A stretch of DNA of 12,741 bases from Candidatus Krumholzibacteriia bacterium (lineage in GTDB: Bacteria > Krumholzibacteriota > Krumholzibacteriia > LZORAL124-64-63): contig JADGEP010000049.1 of NCBI GenBank assembly GCA_016744275.1, positions 1 to 12,741 on the forward strand, written 5' to 3'. Below, one piece after another: positions 1 through 7,199 of the stretch. A program made the position numbers and the translations under genes. Below the pieces are notes generated by a model. That model was not told the DNA's origin. It ran no database searches and saw only the letters and a list, made by a program, of their open reading frames with translations. Positions within the stretch are counted from its first letter, which is position 1; each line of letters starts with the position of its first letter.

Positions 1-412
1 TGCTCTCCTGGCCGATGGTCGCCAAGTGCTGCTGGAAACCAGCGGCACGCTCGGGCCCTCCAACATGCTTTCATTGGCTGAGGTTCCCGCCGCGGTGCAT
101 AAAGTGGTGGATGTGAAGGCACCCGGCAGTGCCATCGCCCCGGAAGAGATCGATTGGCAAGGCATTGCTGGATTGGGCCCCAAGGATGAGCTGAAGTTTG
201 TCTGTGCGGACCGCACCGACTACTTGTGGAGCCGCGACCTGGTGCGCGAGAAGGCCAAACTGCCCGCCGGAGTCCGGGTGGCCTTTTCGCCGGTGCAGGG
301 CGACCTGACGGCGCGGGAACTGGCCGAATGGATCCTGGCCGACAAGCTGGATGTGGTGTTCCAGATTCAGCTGCACAAGGCTGTCTGGCCTGATGTGGAA
401 AGAGGTGTGTGA
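1..412 (+). CDS. queE: 7-carboxy-7-deazaguanine synthase QueE, C-terminal part
   Basis: QueE is a radical SAM enzyme that contracts the ring of 6-carboxy-tetrahydropterin to 7-carboxy-7-deazaguanine, on the route to preQ0 and queuosine. Only the last 136 or so codons are present, reading in frame from base 2; the start and the CxxxCxxC cluster motif lie outside the window. The visible part has the QueE-like LLETSGT segment near its beginning, a DVKAPGS segment, an LKFV strand and the characteristic ending FQIQLHKAVWPDVERGV. The stop (410-412) overlaps the ATG of queC as TGATG, so the two are probably translationally coupled. The adjacent queC, acting on the QueE product, strongly supports the call. 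The identification rests on the C-terminal segment and neighbourhood only. Confidence 0.9.
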   Translation, partial: ALLADGRQVLLETSGTLGPSNMLSLAEVPAAVHKVVDVKAPGSAIAPEEIDWQGIAGLGPKDELKFVCADRTDYLWSRDLVREKAKLPAGVRVAFSPVQGDLTARELAEWILADKLDVVFQIQLHKAVWPDVERGV

Positions 413-1095
413 TGGCGGGAACAAAAAGCACGGCCATTTGCCTGGTCAGCGGTGGCCTGGACTCGGCAGTGTGCCTCGCCGAGGCGGTGCAGCGGTACGA
501 CGTCGCCATGCTGCACATCAACTATGGCCAGCGCACCGAAGCGCGGGAATTGCAAGCCTTCCATGACCTGGCTCGCCATTACGGCGTCACCCGCCAGTTG
601 GTGGCTGACATTTCCTATCTGAAGGAAATTGGCGGCTCGTCGCTGATGGACGATCGCCAGGCCGTGGAAACAGGATTGCCGGCCGAGGGCGACGCCGTGC
701 CTTCGACCTATGTCCCCTTTCGCAACGCCCACATTTTGTGCGTGGCAGCCAGCTGGGCTGAAGTGATTGGGGCCGAAGCGTTGTTTATCGGGGCGGTGGA
801 AGAAGATGGCAGCGGCTATCCGGACTGCCGGGCCGAATTCTACGAGCAGTTTGGGCGGGCCATTGAGGCGGGCACCAAGCCCGACACCCACGTGGAAATC
901 AAGACGCCACTGATCCGTCTGAACAAAGCGGAGATCGTGAAGAGAGGCCGCAGCCTGCAGGCGCCCCTGCACCTGACCTGGTCCTGCTATACGGGGTCTG
1001 ATGAAGCCTGTGGGGAGTGCGAAAGCTGTCGCCTGCGGCTGCGTGGATTTGCCGACGCAGGCGACACCGATCCGATCAGGTACCGCTCACTTTAA
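412..1095 (+). CDS. queC: 7-cyano-7-deazaguanine (preQ0) synthase QueC
   Basis: QueC uses ATP and ammonia to turn 7-carboxy-7-deazaguanine into preQ0 in the cytoplasm, the step after QueE. The 227-residue product is of normal family length. It shows the PP-loop ATP-binding motif SGGLDS at residues 13-18, the conserved PSTYVPFRN at 97-105, and four zinc-binding cysteines at 192, 200, 203 and 206 (C-x7-C-x2-C-x2-C) near the C-terminus. I chose the ATG at 412 because it overlaps the queE stop and has AGAGG about 6 bases upstream; a GTG one codon earlier is possible but has no advantage. The last 20 bases overlap, tail to tail, the end of the minus-strand radical SAM gene. Confidence 0.96.
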   Translation: MAGTKSTAICLVSGGLDSAVCLAEAVQRYDVAMLHINYGQRTEARELQAFHDLARHYGVTRQLVADISYLKEIGGSSLMDDRQAVETGLPAEGDAVPSTYVPFRNAHILCVAASWAEVIGAEALFIGAVEEDGSGYPDCRAEFYEQFGRAIEAGTKPDTHVEIKTPLIRLNKAEIVKRGRSLQAPLHLTWSCYTGSDEACGECESCRLRLRGFADAGDTDPIRYRSL

Positions 1096-2023
1096 AGCGG
1101 TCAAAGTCATAATCCTCGTAGGCGTTGCATCGGCTGCACAAGGTGATCAGGTCACGGCGCCCATCGTCCAGCATGCCGCGCAGGCTGTTGGCCGCAAAGC
1201 TCTCCCAGATCTCGTGCACCGATTGCTCCATGACATTGCCGATGACCGCGCGTTCGTGCACATCCCAGCAGCAGATGGTGGCGTTGCCGTCGGTGTAGAA
1301 AAACATCTCGTCCAGAATTTTCAGGCAGGGTTTGAGCACGACATCTTCGCGCTTCTGTCCGGTCCAGGGCCATTGGTACATCTGGGTGATCAGCACCTCG
1401 GTGCATTTGGGCGCCCAGAAGGCCTTGTAGGCTTCCAACTCGTGGGCATTTTCGGGCACTTCGATGGCCCGCAATTCGGTAAATACCTTGTCGCGGTATC
1501 CGCCCTGATCCCACAGTTCCAGAAAGCGCACCGTGCGCTCGAGCACCTTCTCGTATTTGATGCCCACCCGCGATGGCTCGTAGGTCTCGGCGCTGAAGCC
1601 GTCGATGGAAAACCGCATGATATCCACGCCAGCTTCCAGCAATTCGATGCCCAGTTTTTCGGTCATCAACTCGCCGTTGGTATTGAATTCGACCTTGGCC
1701 GTGGGGTCATTTTCCTTGATGTAGCGCACGATTTCCGGCTGCCGGTTGTCCACAAACGGCTCGTTGGTCAGAAAAGGCCGGTAGGTCAGGCCCCAACCGC
1801 GGGTATCGTCGACAATCTTTTTCCACATGTCGTTGGGCATTTTGGCCGGATCGCGCACGATCTCGTTCTGCGGGCAGAACGGGCACTTGGCATTGCACTT
1901 GGTCACCGTTTCCATCTGGATATAGCGGGGCCTCGGGGCGTAGGGCAGGCGCCATTTGGCTCCTTGTTGCGCGCCGGGCGCCGTGCGCTCCAGCTGGGTC
2001 AAGTCGGCCTGATTTGGTCTCAT
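1076..2023 (-). CDS. radical SAM protein with a SPASM-type C-terminal cluster domain
   Basis: The product is a predicted cytoplasmic radical SAM enzyme of 315 residues with unknown substrate. The SAM-cluster motif CxxxCxxC is at C43, C47 and C50, followed by family features such as NTNGELM (about 114-120) and RFSIDGF (137-143). The C-terminal part has C233, a GNATICC segment (246-252) and C296-x2-C299, enough for one auxiliary 4Fe-4S cluster of the SPASM or twitch type. I chose the ATG at 2023 because GGAGG lies 5 bases upstream; an ATG four codons earlier (2035) would put that ribosome site inside the gene. It follows waaA by 32 bases on the same strand, so it is probably the last gene of an LPS operon. 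A role in modifying an LPS or envelope sugar is only inferred from that position. Confidence 0.88.
   Translation of the reverse strand: MRPNQADLTQLERTAPGAQQGAKWRLPYAPRPRYIQMETVTKCNAKCPFCPQNEIVRDPAKMPNDMWKKIVDDTRGWGLTYRPFLTNEPFVDNRQPEIVRYIKENDPTAKVEFNTNGELMTEKLGIELLEAGVDIMRFSIDGFSAETYEPSRVGIKYEKVLERTVRFLELWDQGGYRDKVFTELRAIEVPENAHELEAYKAFWAPKCTEVLITQMYQWPWTGQKREDVVLKPCLKILDEMFFYTDGNATICCWDVHERAVIGNVMEQSVHEIWESFAANSLRGMLDDGRRDLITLCSRCNAYEDYDFDRFKVSGT
1082..1101. terminator. short hairpin at the convergent queC / radical SAM gene ends
   Basis: ACCGCT (1082-1087) and AGCGGT (1096-1101) are perfect 6-base arms around an 8-base loop, straddling the queC stop and close to the opposite stop. A shared bidirectional terminator would sit in this place, but there is no T-run on either side, so the role is weakly supported. 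Confidence 0.25.
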
Positions 2024-2027
2024 GCAA

Positions 2028-2033
2028 TCCTCC
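2028..2033 (-). promoter_or_regulatory. ribosome binding site deciding the radical SAM start
   Basis: On the minus strand this reads GGAGGA, with the ATG at 2023 four bases beyond it. It supports that start over the ATG at 2035, which overlaps the site. Confidence 0.7.
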
Positions 2034-2055
2034 ATGTATCAGCGGAAACAGGCTG

Positions 2056-3363
2056 TCAGTCCTGCAGATAGGGTTCAATCACTTTCAGACTACGGGCCGT
2101 GGCGCCGCGTTGGTCAAGTACGACCTGGCGGGCCACATTGCCCAGCCGTTCCAGTTCTCCAGCGGTGCCCAGCAATGACCTGGCCCGGCTGAGAGCTTCA
2201 GCGGGTTCAGTCAGGACAAACCCCGCGCCACGCCGCACCAGCACGGCAGCCTCTTCGGCATTCTGAATCACCGGGCCAAAAAGGACAGGCATCCGAGCGA
2301 CGGCGGGCTCCATGGTATTGTGCACACCGGTGGTGAAGCTGCCACCAACATAGGCAAGATGACCTGCCCGATAGATTTCCGCCAGCACGCCAATGGAATC
2401 GACCAATACGACGCGGGTCGGATGATCGGGCCCCACCATTGATTCCGCCATCAGGGCCGACAATCTCTGGCTGGCGATGCCCTGGGAATGCAGTTCCGAT
2501 TCCAGGCCGGCCAAGCGTTCGGGTTCCGGTTCGTGGGGTGTAAGAACAACGCGCAGATCAGGGAATTCCGCCAGCAGTTTGGCAAGCACCGGCAGCCACA
2601 GTTTTTCGTCCGGCGGCCAGGTGCTGCCCAGGATGAAAAGCCGTCCGCCAAGTTGGCGCAATCGGGCGCAGGTTTCACCATCGCTGGCGGCTTCGTACCG
2701 CACGATCACCTGTTCCACCCGGGTATCGCCCGTCACCGTAACCGGCGCCGTGGTGCCGAGGTCATCGACAAATCGGACGCGGTCTTCTTCGGTGCAAACA
2801 CCGACGTGGGCAAAGCGATCAAAAACATCACGGTAAAGAGGGCGGGCGTAGGCCTTCAGGCGCACGCTTTTGGGCTGCAGGCCGCCGGCGAGCAAAAGGA
2901 TGGGCACGCCGGCGCGGTCGGCCGCCAGAACCTGATTGGGCCAGCAGTCAAATTTGACGAATACCAACAACCGGGGCCACCACGAACGCACCAATTGCGC
3001 CATCTCATCGGGGTGATCAAAGGGCAGGTAGTCGTGGAAATCCGCGCAGGGGCGTTTCTGGGCAAAGTGGTATCCGGATGGCGAGAAGTGCGTGACCATC
3101 ACCGGGATTTCCGGATGGCGCGCCTTGACCGCCTCAATGATGGGGCGGGCTTGCTCATATTCACCCACCGAGGTCACGTGAAACCAGATGCCGCCGCGCA
3201 ATGCCGGGGCCGCGTCGAGCAAGCGGCGCATCAGGCCCTGCCGGCCGGCGATGCCGAGGGCCAGTTTGGCAGAGAAGGGCCCGGCCACTCGCGCGGCCTG
3301 ACAGAGAGCAGGGCTCAGGTTGCGATAGAGGCGCAGGGATTGTCCGGCAGGCTTGGCGCTCAT
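2056..3363 (-). CDS. waaA: 3-deoxy-D-manno-octulosonic acid (Kdo) transferase WaaA
   Basis: WaaA (KdtA) transfers Kdo from CMP-Kdo to the lipid A precursor at the inner face of the inner membrane, starting the LPS core. The product has 435 residues, normal for the family. The acceptor-side motif FHVTSVGE ends at E68, the expected catalytic base. The donor-side fold shows TGDTR (211-215), GSTWPPDE (246-253), PHEPEP (276-281), GVLAEIY (325-331), GGSF (340-343), HNTMEP (348-353) and NAEEA (368-372). The GSTWPPDE form differs from the GSTHxGEE form of proteobacteria and resembles Bacteroidetes-like sequences. The same frame stays open for a further 126 codons upstream, but the ATG at 3363 overlaps the stop of the preceding gene (ATGA) and the upstream frame is only a shadow of that gene. 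Whether it adds one or two Kdo units cannot be read from the sequence. Confidence 0.95.
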   Translation of the reverse strand: MSAKPAGQSLRLYRNLSPALCQAARVAGPFSAKLALGIAGRQGLMRRLLDAAPALRGGIWFHVTSVGEYEQARPIIEAVKARHPEIPVMVTHFSPSGYHFAQKRPCADFHDYLPFDHPDEMAQLVRSWWPRLLVFVKFDCWPNQVLAADRAGVPILLLAGGLQPKSVRLKAYARPLYRDVFDRFAHVGVCTEEDRVRFVDDLGTTAPVTVTGDTRVEQVIVRYEAASDGETCARLRQLGGRLFILGSTWPPDEKLWLPVLAKLLAEFPDLRVVLTPHEPEPERLAGLESELHSQGIASQRLSALMAESMVGPDHPTRVVLVDSIGVLAEIYRAGHLAYVGGSFTTGVHNTMEPAVARMPVLFGPVIQNAEEAAVLVRRGAGFVLTEPAEALSRARSLLGTAGELERLGNVARQVVLDQRGATARSLKVIEPYLQD

Positions 3364-4382
3364 GATGCCGCTTCCGTTGCCAGCATGCTCATCAACTGCT
3401 CCATGGCCATTGTCGGGGTGATGGGTACAAGGCAGGCCAGGTCCTGGCGGTGGCAAGGGCGTTTGCCGTTGCGTGAGCAGGGGCGGCAGGAAAGCTCTGT
3501 TTCCAGAACCCGACTGCCTTCCTGGAGAGGAAAGTAACCAAATTCCCGCACCGTGGGCCCATAGAAGGCGAGCACTCTGGTGCCGACCGTTTCGGCCAGA
3601 TGCAGCAAGCCGCTGTCGTTGGTGACCAGGATATTGACCGCAGCCAGATGCCGCGCGACATCGGGCAAGTGAGGCAATTGCACGGTCTCGACCTTTTCGT
3701 CCGCGGCAACCACGGCTTCCAGGGCACTGCCGGGATACCAACTCTGCTCACGTGGACCCAGGTAAATCTGCACCGCGCCTCCAACCCGTTCGCGAAACAT
3801 CCGGACCAGATCGGCAAAATGGTCGGCGGGCCAGCGCTTGGTATCCCATTGGGCACCGGGAGCGAGCCCCAACACCGGCGAAGCTTTTTGAACCTCAGGG
3901 TTGTTATTCAAATGAGCGAGCGGTGCGTCCATGGTTTTGGCAACGTCAGCCCGGCCAACTGCCGCCATCAACTGGTCGAAGCGGTCAATCATGCGGCGGG
4001 AAAGCGATGCGTTTTGGTGTCCAAAAGTCATGAAACGCAAGCGGGCGGCGGTGTCCTTGGCGAGTTGGGCATCCGGCCGGCGGGTGAGCAGGGTGAGCAG
4101 GACTCGCGAACGCAAGATGTTGTGGGCATCGACGACCACGTCCCAGCGGCGCCGCTTGAGCAATCGGGACAACTGCCAGACCGCACCCAAGCCCGACCCT
4201 TCCAGGCTGATCACTTCATCCACACCGCGGACCTCAGCCATCAGCGGAGCAAACGCCGCTTTGGTGACCAAGGTGACACGGCACCTCTGGGGGGCGCAGT
4301 TGTCGGCGAATCGGGACAGGGCCCAACTCAATACGCACAAGTCGCCCATGGCGCCAAAACGGATGACAAGAATTTCGCGCAT
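3360..4382 (-). CDS. glycosyltransferase family 9, heptosyltransferase-like
   Basis: The product (340 residues) is a GT9 enzyme, the family of ADP-heptose:LPS heptosyltransferases that extend the inner core on the cytoplasmic face of the membrane. It opens with the GT9 motif ILVIRFGAMGD (4-14), whose Asp is the expected catalytic residue. Donor-site features include LAPGAQWDTKRWP (173-185) and TNDSGLLHLA (254-263), followed by FYGPT (273-277). A late cysteine group (C299, C302, C310, C317) is typical of many GT9 proteins. Its stop overlaps the waaA start by ATGA, so the two are coupled, and addition of heptose next to Kdo is the natural reading. I give no waaC/waaF symbol because the acceptor cannot be told. 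It is the first gene of the minus-strand operon and has a good promoter match upstream. Confidence 0.92.
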   Translation of the reverse strand: MREILVIRFGAMGDLCVLSWALSRFADNCAPQRCRVTLVTKAAFAPLMAEVRGVDEVISLEGSGLGAVWQLSRLLKRRRWDVVVDAHNILRSRVLLTLLTRRPDAQLAKDTAARLRFMTFGHQNASLSRRMIDRFDQLMAAVGRADVAKTMDAPLAHLNNNPEVQKASPVLGLAPGAQWDTKRWPADHFADLVRMFRERVGGAVQIYLGPREQSWYPGSALEAVVAADEKVETVQLPHLPDVARHLAAVNILVTNDSGLLHLAETVGTRVLAFYGPTVREFGYFPLQEGSRVLETELSCRPCSRNGKRPCHRQDLACLVPITPTMAMEQLMSMLATEAAS

Positions 4383-4418
4383 GGAACCTTTCTGCAGGCA
4401 AGGGGAGTCGTGAATCGG

Positions 4419-4427
4419 ATCATAGCA
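4419..4427 (-). promoter_or_regulatory. extended -10 promoter for the LPS operon
   Basis: The minus strand reads TGCTATGAT, an extended -10 (TGn plus TATGAT, five of six matches to TATAAT). It would start transcription about 30 bases before the ATG at 4382. No good -35 is seen, as is common with extended -10 promoters. The -35 position falls on the palindrome at 4441-4455. Confidence 0.5.
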
Positions 4428-4440
4428 GAATCCTGATGAG

Positions 4441-4455
4441 GGAAAATGGTTTTCC
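4441..4455. promoter_or_regulatory. palindrome in the divergent promoter region, possible operator
   Basis: GGAAAA-TGG-TTTTCC is a perfect inverted repeat with 6-base arms. It covers the -35 position of the minus-strand promoter and lies upstream of the plus-strand CNNM operon, which suits an operator controlling one or both. The binding protein is unknown. A second small palindrome, TTCCGGAA (4452-4459), overlaps it. Confidence 0.4.
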
Positions 4456-4505
4456 GGAAGCTCTCAGGCAAGGGAACCCTGTACGATGCCTTCTGCAGCG
4501 ATGGC

Positions 4506-4534
4506 TTGCTCCGGAACGCTGAACCGATTAACAT
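4506..4534 (+). promoter_or_regulatory. weak sigma-70-type promoter match for the CNNM operon
   Basis: TTGCTC (4506-4511), a 17-base spacer and TAACAT (4529-4534) give correct spacing but only partial hexamer matches. Transcription would start near 4541, about 45 bases before the first gene. Confidence 0.28.
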
Positions 4535-4585
4535 CCGGCGGCGCCTGAGGATGGGCCTTGCGCGCGACAGTGGAGCACCGCGGCC

Positions 4586-5845
4586 TTGGAAATCATTCTA
4601 TTACTGATCTTGCTGGCTTTGTCAGCCTCATTTTCGGGCACCGAAACGGCGTTCTTCTCGCTGGGTGCGGCTGAATTGGCCCGCCTGGGACAAAGTGAAA
4701 GCCGTGCCGGCCGGCGAGTGGTGGCCCTGTTGGAGCGCGGGCATGACTTGCTGTCGGCTCTGCTGATCGGCAACCTGCTGGTGAATATTGCCGCCAGTGT
4801 GGTGGCCACCAGCCTTTGCCTCTCTTGGTTCGGACCCAAGGGAGTGGTGGTGGCAGTCCCCGCGACAACCCTGGCTTTGTTGTTGTTGGGTGAGATCACG
4901 CCCAAAATGTTGGCCTTGCGCTACCGCGAACGCACGGCCGTGGTCGGGCAAGGGCCCCTGCGATTCTGGTTGGCTTTAACCCGCCCGTTGTTGGTCGTCA
5001 CTGGTGCGGTCACCGCGGCGGTCGTGCGCATCCTGCCGATGCATCCCACCGGCAACGCGCCCATGACCATGGCCGAACTTCAGACCGCTTGCGACATGGC
5101 CGTCCAGGATGGCACCCTGACGGAAACCGAGGGCAGAAGCCTGGCCCGCCTGCTGCTGCTGGAAGATTTGGCGGTGGCTGACATCATGACGCCACGCACG
5201 GCCGTGGTGGATTTAAAATCGGACATGTCCCTGAAGCAGGTCCTGGCCACGGCGCGGCGGGCGGGCTTCAATCGCTATCTGGTGACCGGCCCGGAAGGCG
5301 AGCGCCCCGTTGGCCTGTTCCATCTGAAAGATTTGTTGGGCCTCAGTCCAGTGCCTGAATTTCCCCTGCAGAAAGGTCTGCGGGATCTGATTTTTGTACC
5401 CGAAAGCAAGGACGTGGCGGCTTTGCTGGCCGAGATGGGCACTGGCGGGACTCATTTGGCAGCAGTCGTGGACGAACACGGCGACTACACCGGCATCGCC
5501 ACCATGGCCGATTGCCTGCAAGCCCTGTTGGGTCCGGTGGCCGATGCGGCCAACAAGGATTCTGAAGTCGTCGCCCTCGGCGGTGGCCGTTGGGTTATCG
5601 GTGGGCGAACCGATCTGCGGGAACTCGAAGAAGCCTGCGGCTTGCGCCTGCCGCCCAGCAGAGATTACGTGACGGTGACGGGTTATCTGATGACCACTTT
5701 GGGCCGGGTCCTGGCACCTGGCGACCGAGTCACCCTGCCGGAAGCCCGCCTGACGGTTCTGGAGATGGAAGGCCACCGGGTCGACCGCCTGAAGGTGACT
5801 TTGCTGGATGAAGAACGCGGCGCCGGACCCGGGGGCGAAGCATGA
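4586..5845 (+). CDS. CNNM/HlyC-CorC family membrane protein (DUF21 + CBS pair + CorC_HlyC domain)
   Basis: This family (bacterial CNNM, CorB/CorC, TlyC-type) is implicated in Mg2+ or other divalent-cation export across the inner membrane. The 419-residue product has the complete layout. A DUF21/CNNM membrane domain covers about 1-150, with the signatures SFSGTETAFFS (15-25) and GEITPK (102-107). A CBS pair covers about 195-320 and opens with ADIMTPRT (198-205). A CorC_HlyC C-terminal domain covers about 326-405. The start is TTG at 4586: the frame is open upstream only to 4532, with no ATG or GTG there, and TTG places the first membrane helix correctly. GGAG (4572-4575) is ten bases upstream, a rather long spacing. 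Its stop overlaps the next gene, a shorter paralogue, by ATGA. Confidence 0.92.
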   Translation: MEIILLLILLALSASFSGTETAFFSLGAAELARLGQSESRAGRRVVALLERGHDLLSALLIGNLLVNIAASVVATSLCLSWFGPKGVVVAVPATTLALLLLGEITPKMLALRYRERTAVVGQGPLRFWLALTRPLLVVTGAVTAAVVRILPMHPTGNAPMTMAELQTACDMAVQDGTLTETEGRSLARLLLLEDLAVADIMTPRTAVVDLKSDMSLKQVLATARRAGFNRYLVTGPEGERPVGLFHLKDLLGLSPVPEFPLQKGLRDLIFVPESKDVAALLAEMGTGGTHLAAVVDEHGDYTGIATMADCLQALLGPVADAANKDSEVVALGGGRWVIGGRTDLRELEEACGLRLPPSRDYVTVTGYLMTTLGRVLAPGDRVTLPEARLTVLEMEGHRVDRLKVTLLDEERGAGPGGEA

Positions 5846-6837
5846 CCCTCATCGAAGTGCTGGGCATCGCCCTGATCAGTCTATTGTTCTCCGCATTTTT
5901 CTCCGGCACTGAAACCGGTTTTATGAGCGCCAGTCGCGTGCGCTTGCACCGGACCGAAGATTCGGGCGCGCCGAGAGTGCGCGACCTGCTGAGCAAGCTG
6001 CGCAATATTGAAGACCCCATATTGACCTGCCTGATTGGCACCAACCTCTTCAACGTGACCTTCACCGCGGTGGTTACCGCAGAGTTGACCTCCCGCTACG
6101 GCGAACGGGGCGAGTGGCTGAGCGTACTGGTGGCGTCGGTGGTCATCATTTCTCTGGGCGAGATCCTGCCTAAAGTTCTTTACCGTGAGTTTCCAGAACG
6201 GTTGACGTTGGCTTCGGCCCCGGCGCTGGCGGTGGCCACAGCAATCCTGACTCCGGTGCGCTGGGTGCTGCACGGTTACACGGGCCTGTGGCGGCGGGTT
6301 TTGCCCTCAGATGACGGGCAAGGCCAGAGCCTGGATCGGCGCAGTCTGGCGGCCATGCTATTGACCAAGCCGGCGGCCAATCCGGGCGACCAACGGTTTG
6401 CCCAATCCCTGGACAGATTCCTGCAGTTGGCGGGATACTCGCTCACCCGTATCATGCGCCCCCTGGATCAGATCGAACGGGTGGGGCAGGAAGCGACTGT
6501 GGCGGAGTGCCTGCAGGTAGCGGCAGCCTCGGGATTCAGCCGCTTGCCGATCACCCGTGAAGATGGGCATCAGTTGCAAGCGTACCTGCTGGTGCGTGAT
6601 CTTCTGTTTTTGCCCAGCGAGGATCACAGCCGCATTGTGCCGCGCAAATTGTGGCGCACGTTTTTGCTGGTGGACGAACGCATGTCTCCGTATGAACTTT
6701 TCGAAGAACTGCGGGGGCAGGGGCGGCAGATGGCCGTGGTTGTCGATGCCCACGGGAACCCTTTGGGCCTGGTGACCCTTGAAGACTTGATTGAAATGGT
6801 GATGGGCTCGGTGCGGGATGAGTTTGACCAGATCTGA
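5842..6837 (+). CDS. second CNNM-family membrane protein, lacking the CorC_HlyC domain
   Basis: This is a 331-residue paralogue of the preceding gene. The DUF21/CNNM membrane domain has FFSGTETGFMSA (19-30), CLIGTNLFN (63-71) and ISLGEILPK (103-111), and a CBS pair follows at about 200-325 (GFSRLPITREDG at 231-242; GNPLGLVTLEDLIEMV at 305-320). It stops after the CBS pair, so the CorC_HlyC domain is absent rather than disrupted. The usual IMTPR at the start of the CBS region reads IMRPL (204-208). The ATG at 5842 overlaps the upstream stop, so the two are probably made together in similar amounts. A partnership in one membrane complex is possible but inferred. The ion is unknown. Confidence 0.9.
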   Translation: MTLIEVLGIALISLLFSAFFSGTETGFMSASRVRLHRTEDSGAPRVRDLLSKLRNIEDPILTCLIGTNLFNVTFTAVVTAELTSRYGERGEWLSVLVASVVIISLGEILPKVLYREFPERLTLASAPALAVATAILTPVRWVLHGYTGLWRRVLPSDDGQGQSLDRRSLAAMLLTKPAANPGDQRFAQSLDRFLQLAGYSLTRIMRPLDQIERVGQEATVAECLQVAAASGFSRLPITREDGHQLQAYLLVRDLLFLPSEDHSRIVPRKLWRTFLLVDERMSPYELFEELRGQGRQMAVVVDAHGNPLGLVTLEDLIEMVMGSVRDEFDQI

Positions 6838-6863
6838 CCGACCATAACAAGAAGGAAGGCGCA

Positions 6864-7199
6864 ATGAGCAACCTGGAAATGACCAAAAACGATCATGTCC
6901 TGGCGGGATTGATGTTCAGCCTGCAGGCGGCAGCCATGCAGCAGATGGGGAAAATCCAGGACCCGGTTACCGGTGATTCCACCGTGAACCTGGACCAGGC
7001 CAAGGCGTCCATCGATGTGCTGGAAATGCTCAAGGCCAAGTGCCGCACTGATACTCCCGAAGACCTATTGCGCGCCCTGGACGGAGCGGTGCTGGACCTG
7101 CAGATGAATTACATGGAAGAAATCAAAAAGGCGAACCCGGAGGAAGCTACCCCGGCTGCCGCTGAGAGCACTCCCGAGTCGACCGGAGAAGAAGGTTGA
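6864..7199 (+). CDS. DUF1844 family protein
   Basis: The product is a small 111-residue protein matching DUF1844 in length and pattern: an N-terminal segment with HVLAGLMFSLQAAAMQQMGK (11-30), then a predicted helix around LDQAKASIDVLEMLKAKC (43-60), then a helical segment with DLQMNYMEEIKK, ending in an acidic, Ala/Thr/Pro-rich tail. No function is established for the family, and I see no signal peptide or clear membrane span. The start is well supported by AAGGAAGG just upstream. It lies 26 bases after the second CNNM gene, and its stop overlaps the TTG of the next gene (TTGA at 7196-7199), so it appears to be in one operon with the transporters and the outer-membrane-type protein. Confidence 0.82.
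   Translation: MSNLEMTKNDHVLAGLMFSLQAAAMQQMGKIQDPVTGDSTVNLDQAKASIDVLEMLKAKCRTDTPEDLLRALDGAVLDLQMNYMEEIKKANPEEATPAAAESTPESTGEEG

Noticed and set aside
1001..2071. Long plus-strand reading frame across the radical SAM gene
   Set aside because: It is the mirror of a clear minus-strand enzyme in GC-rich DNA, and its translation shows no recognisable motif.
2488..3537. Long plus-strand reading frame opposite waaA
   Set aside because: It is antisense to a conserved enzyme with all motifs in place, and its protein is compositionally shadow-like.
3364..3741. Upstream extension of waaA by 126 codons
   Set aside because: This stretch lies within the heptosyltransferase-like gene in another frame, and the normal WaaA length is obtained from the ATG at 3363.
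4460..4485. CTCTCAGGCAAGGG resembles the conserved core of glycine riboswitches
   Set aside because: The matching 5' arm (GGAGAG plus the CCGAAGG-type core) is absent upstream, the following GGACAGAG is missing, and neither neighbouring gene concerns glycine. Taken as chance.
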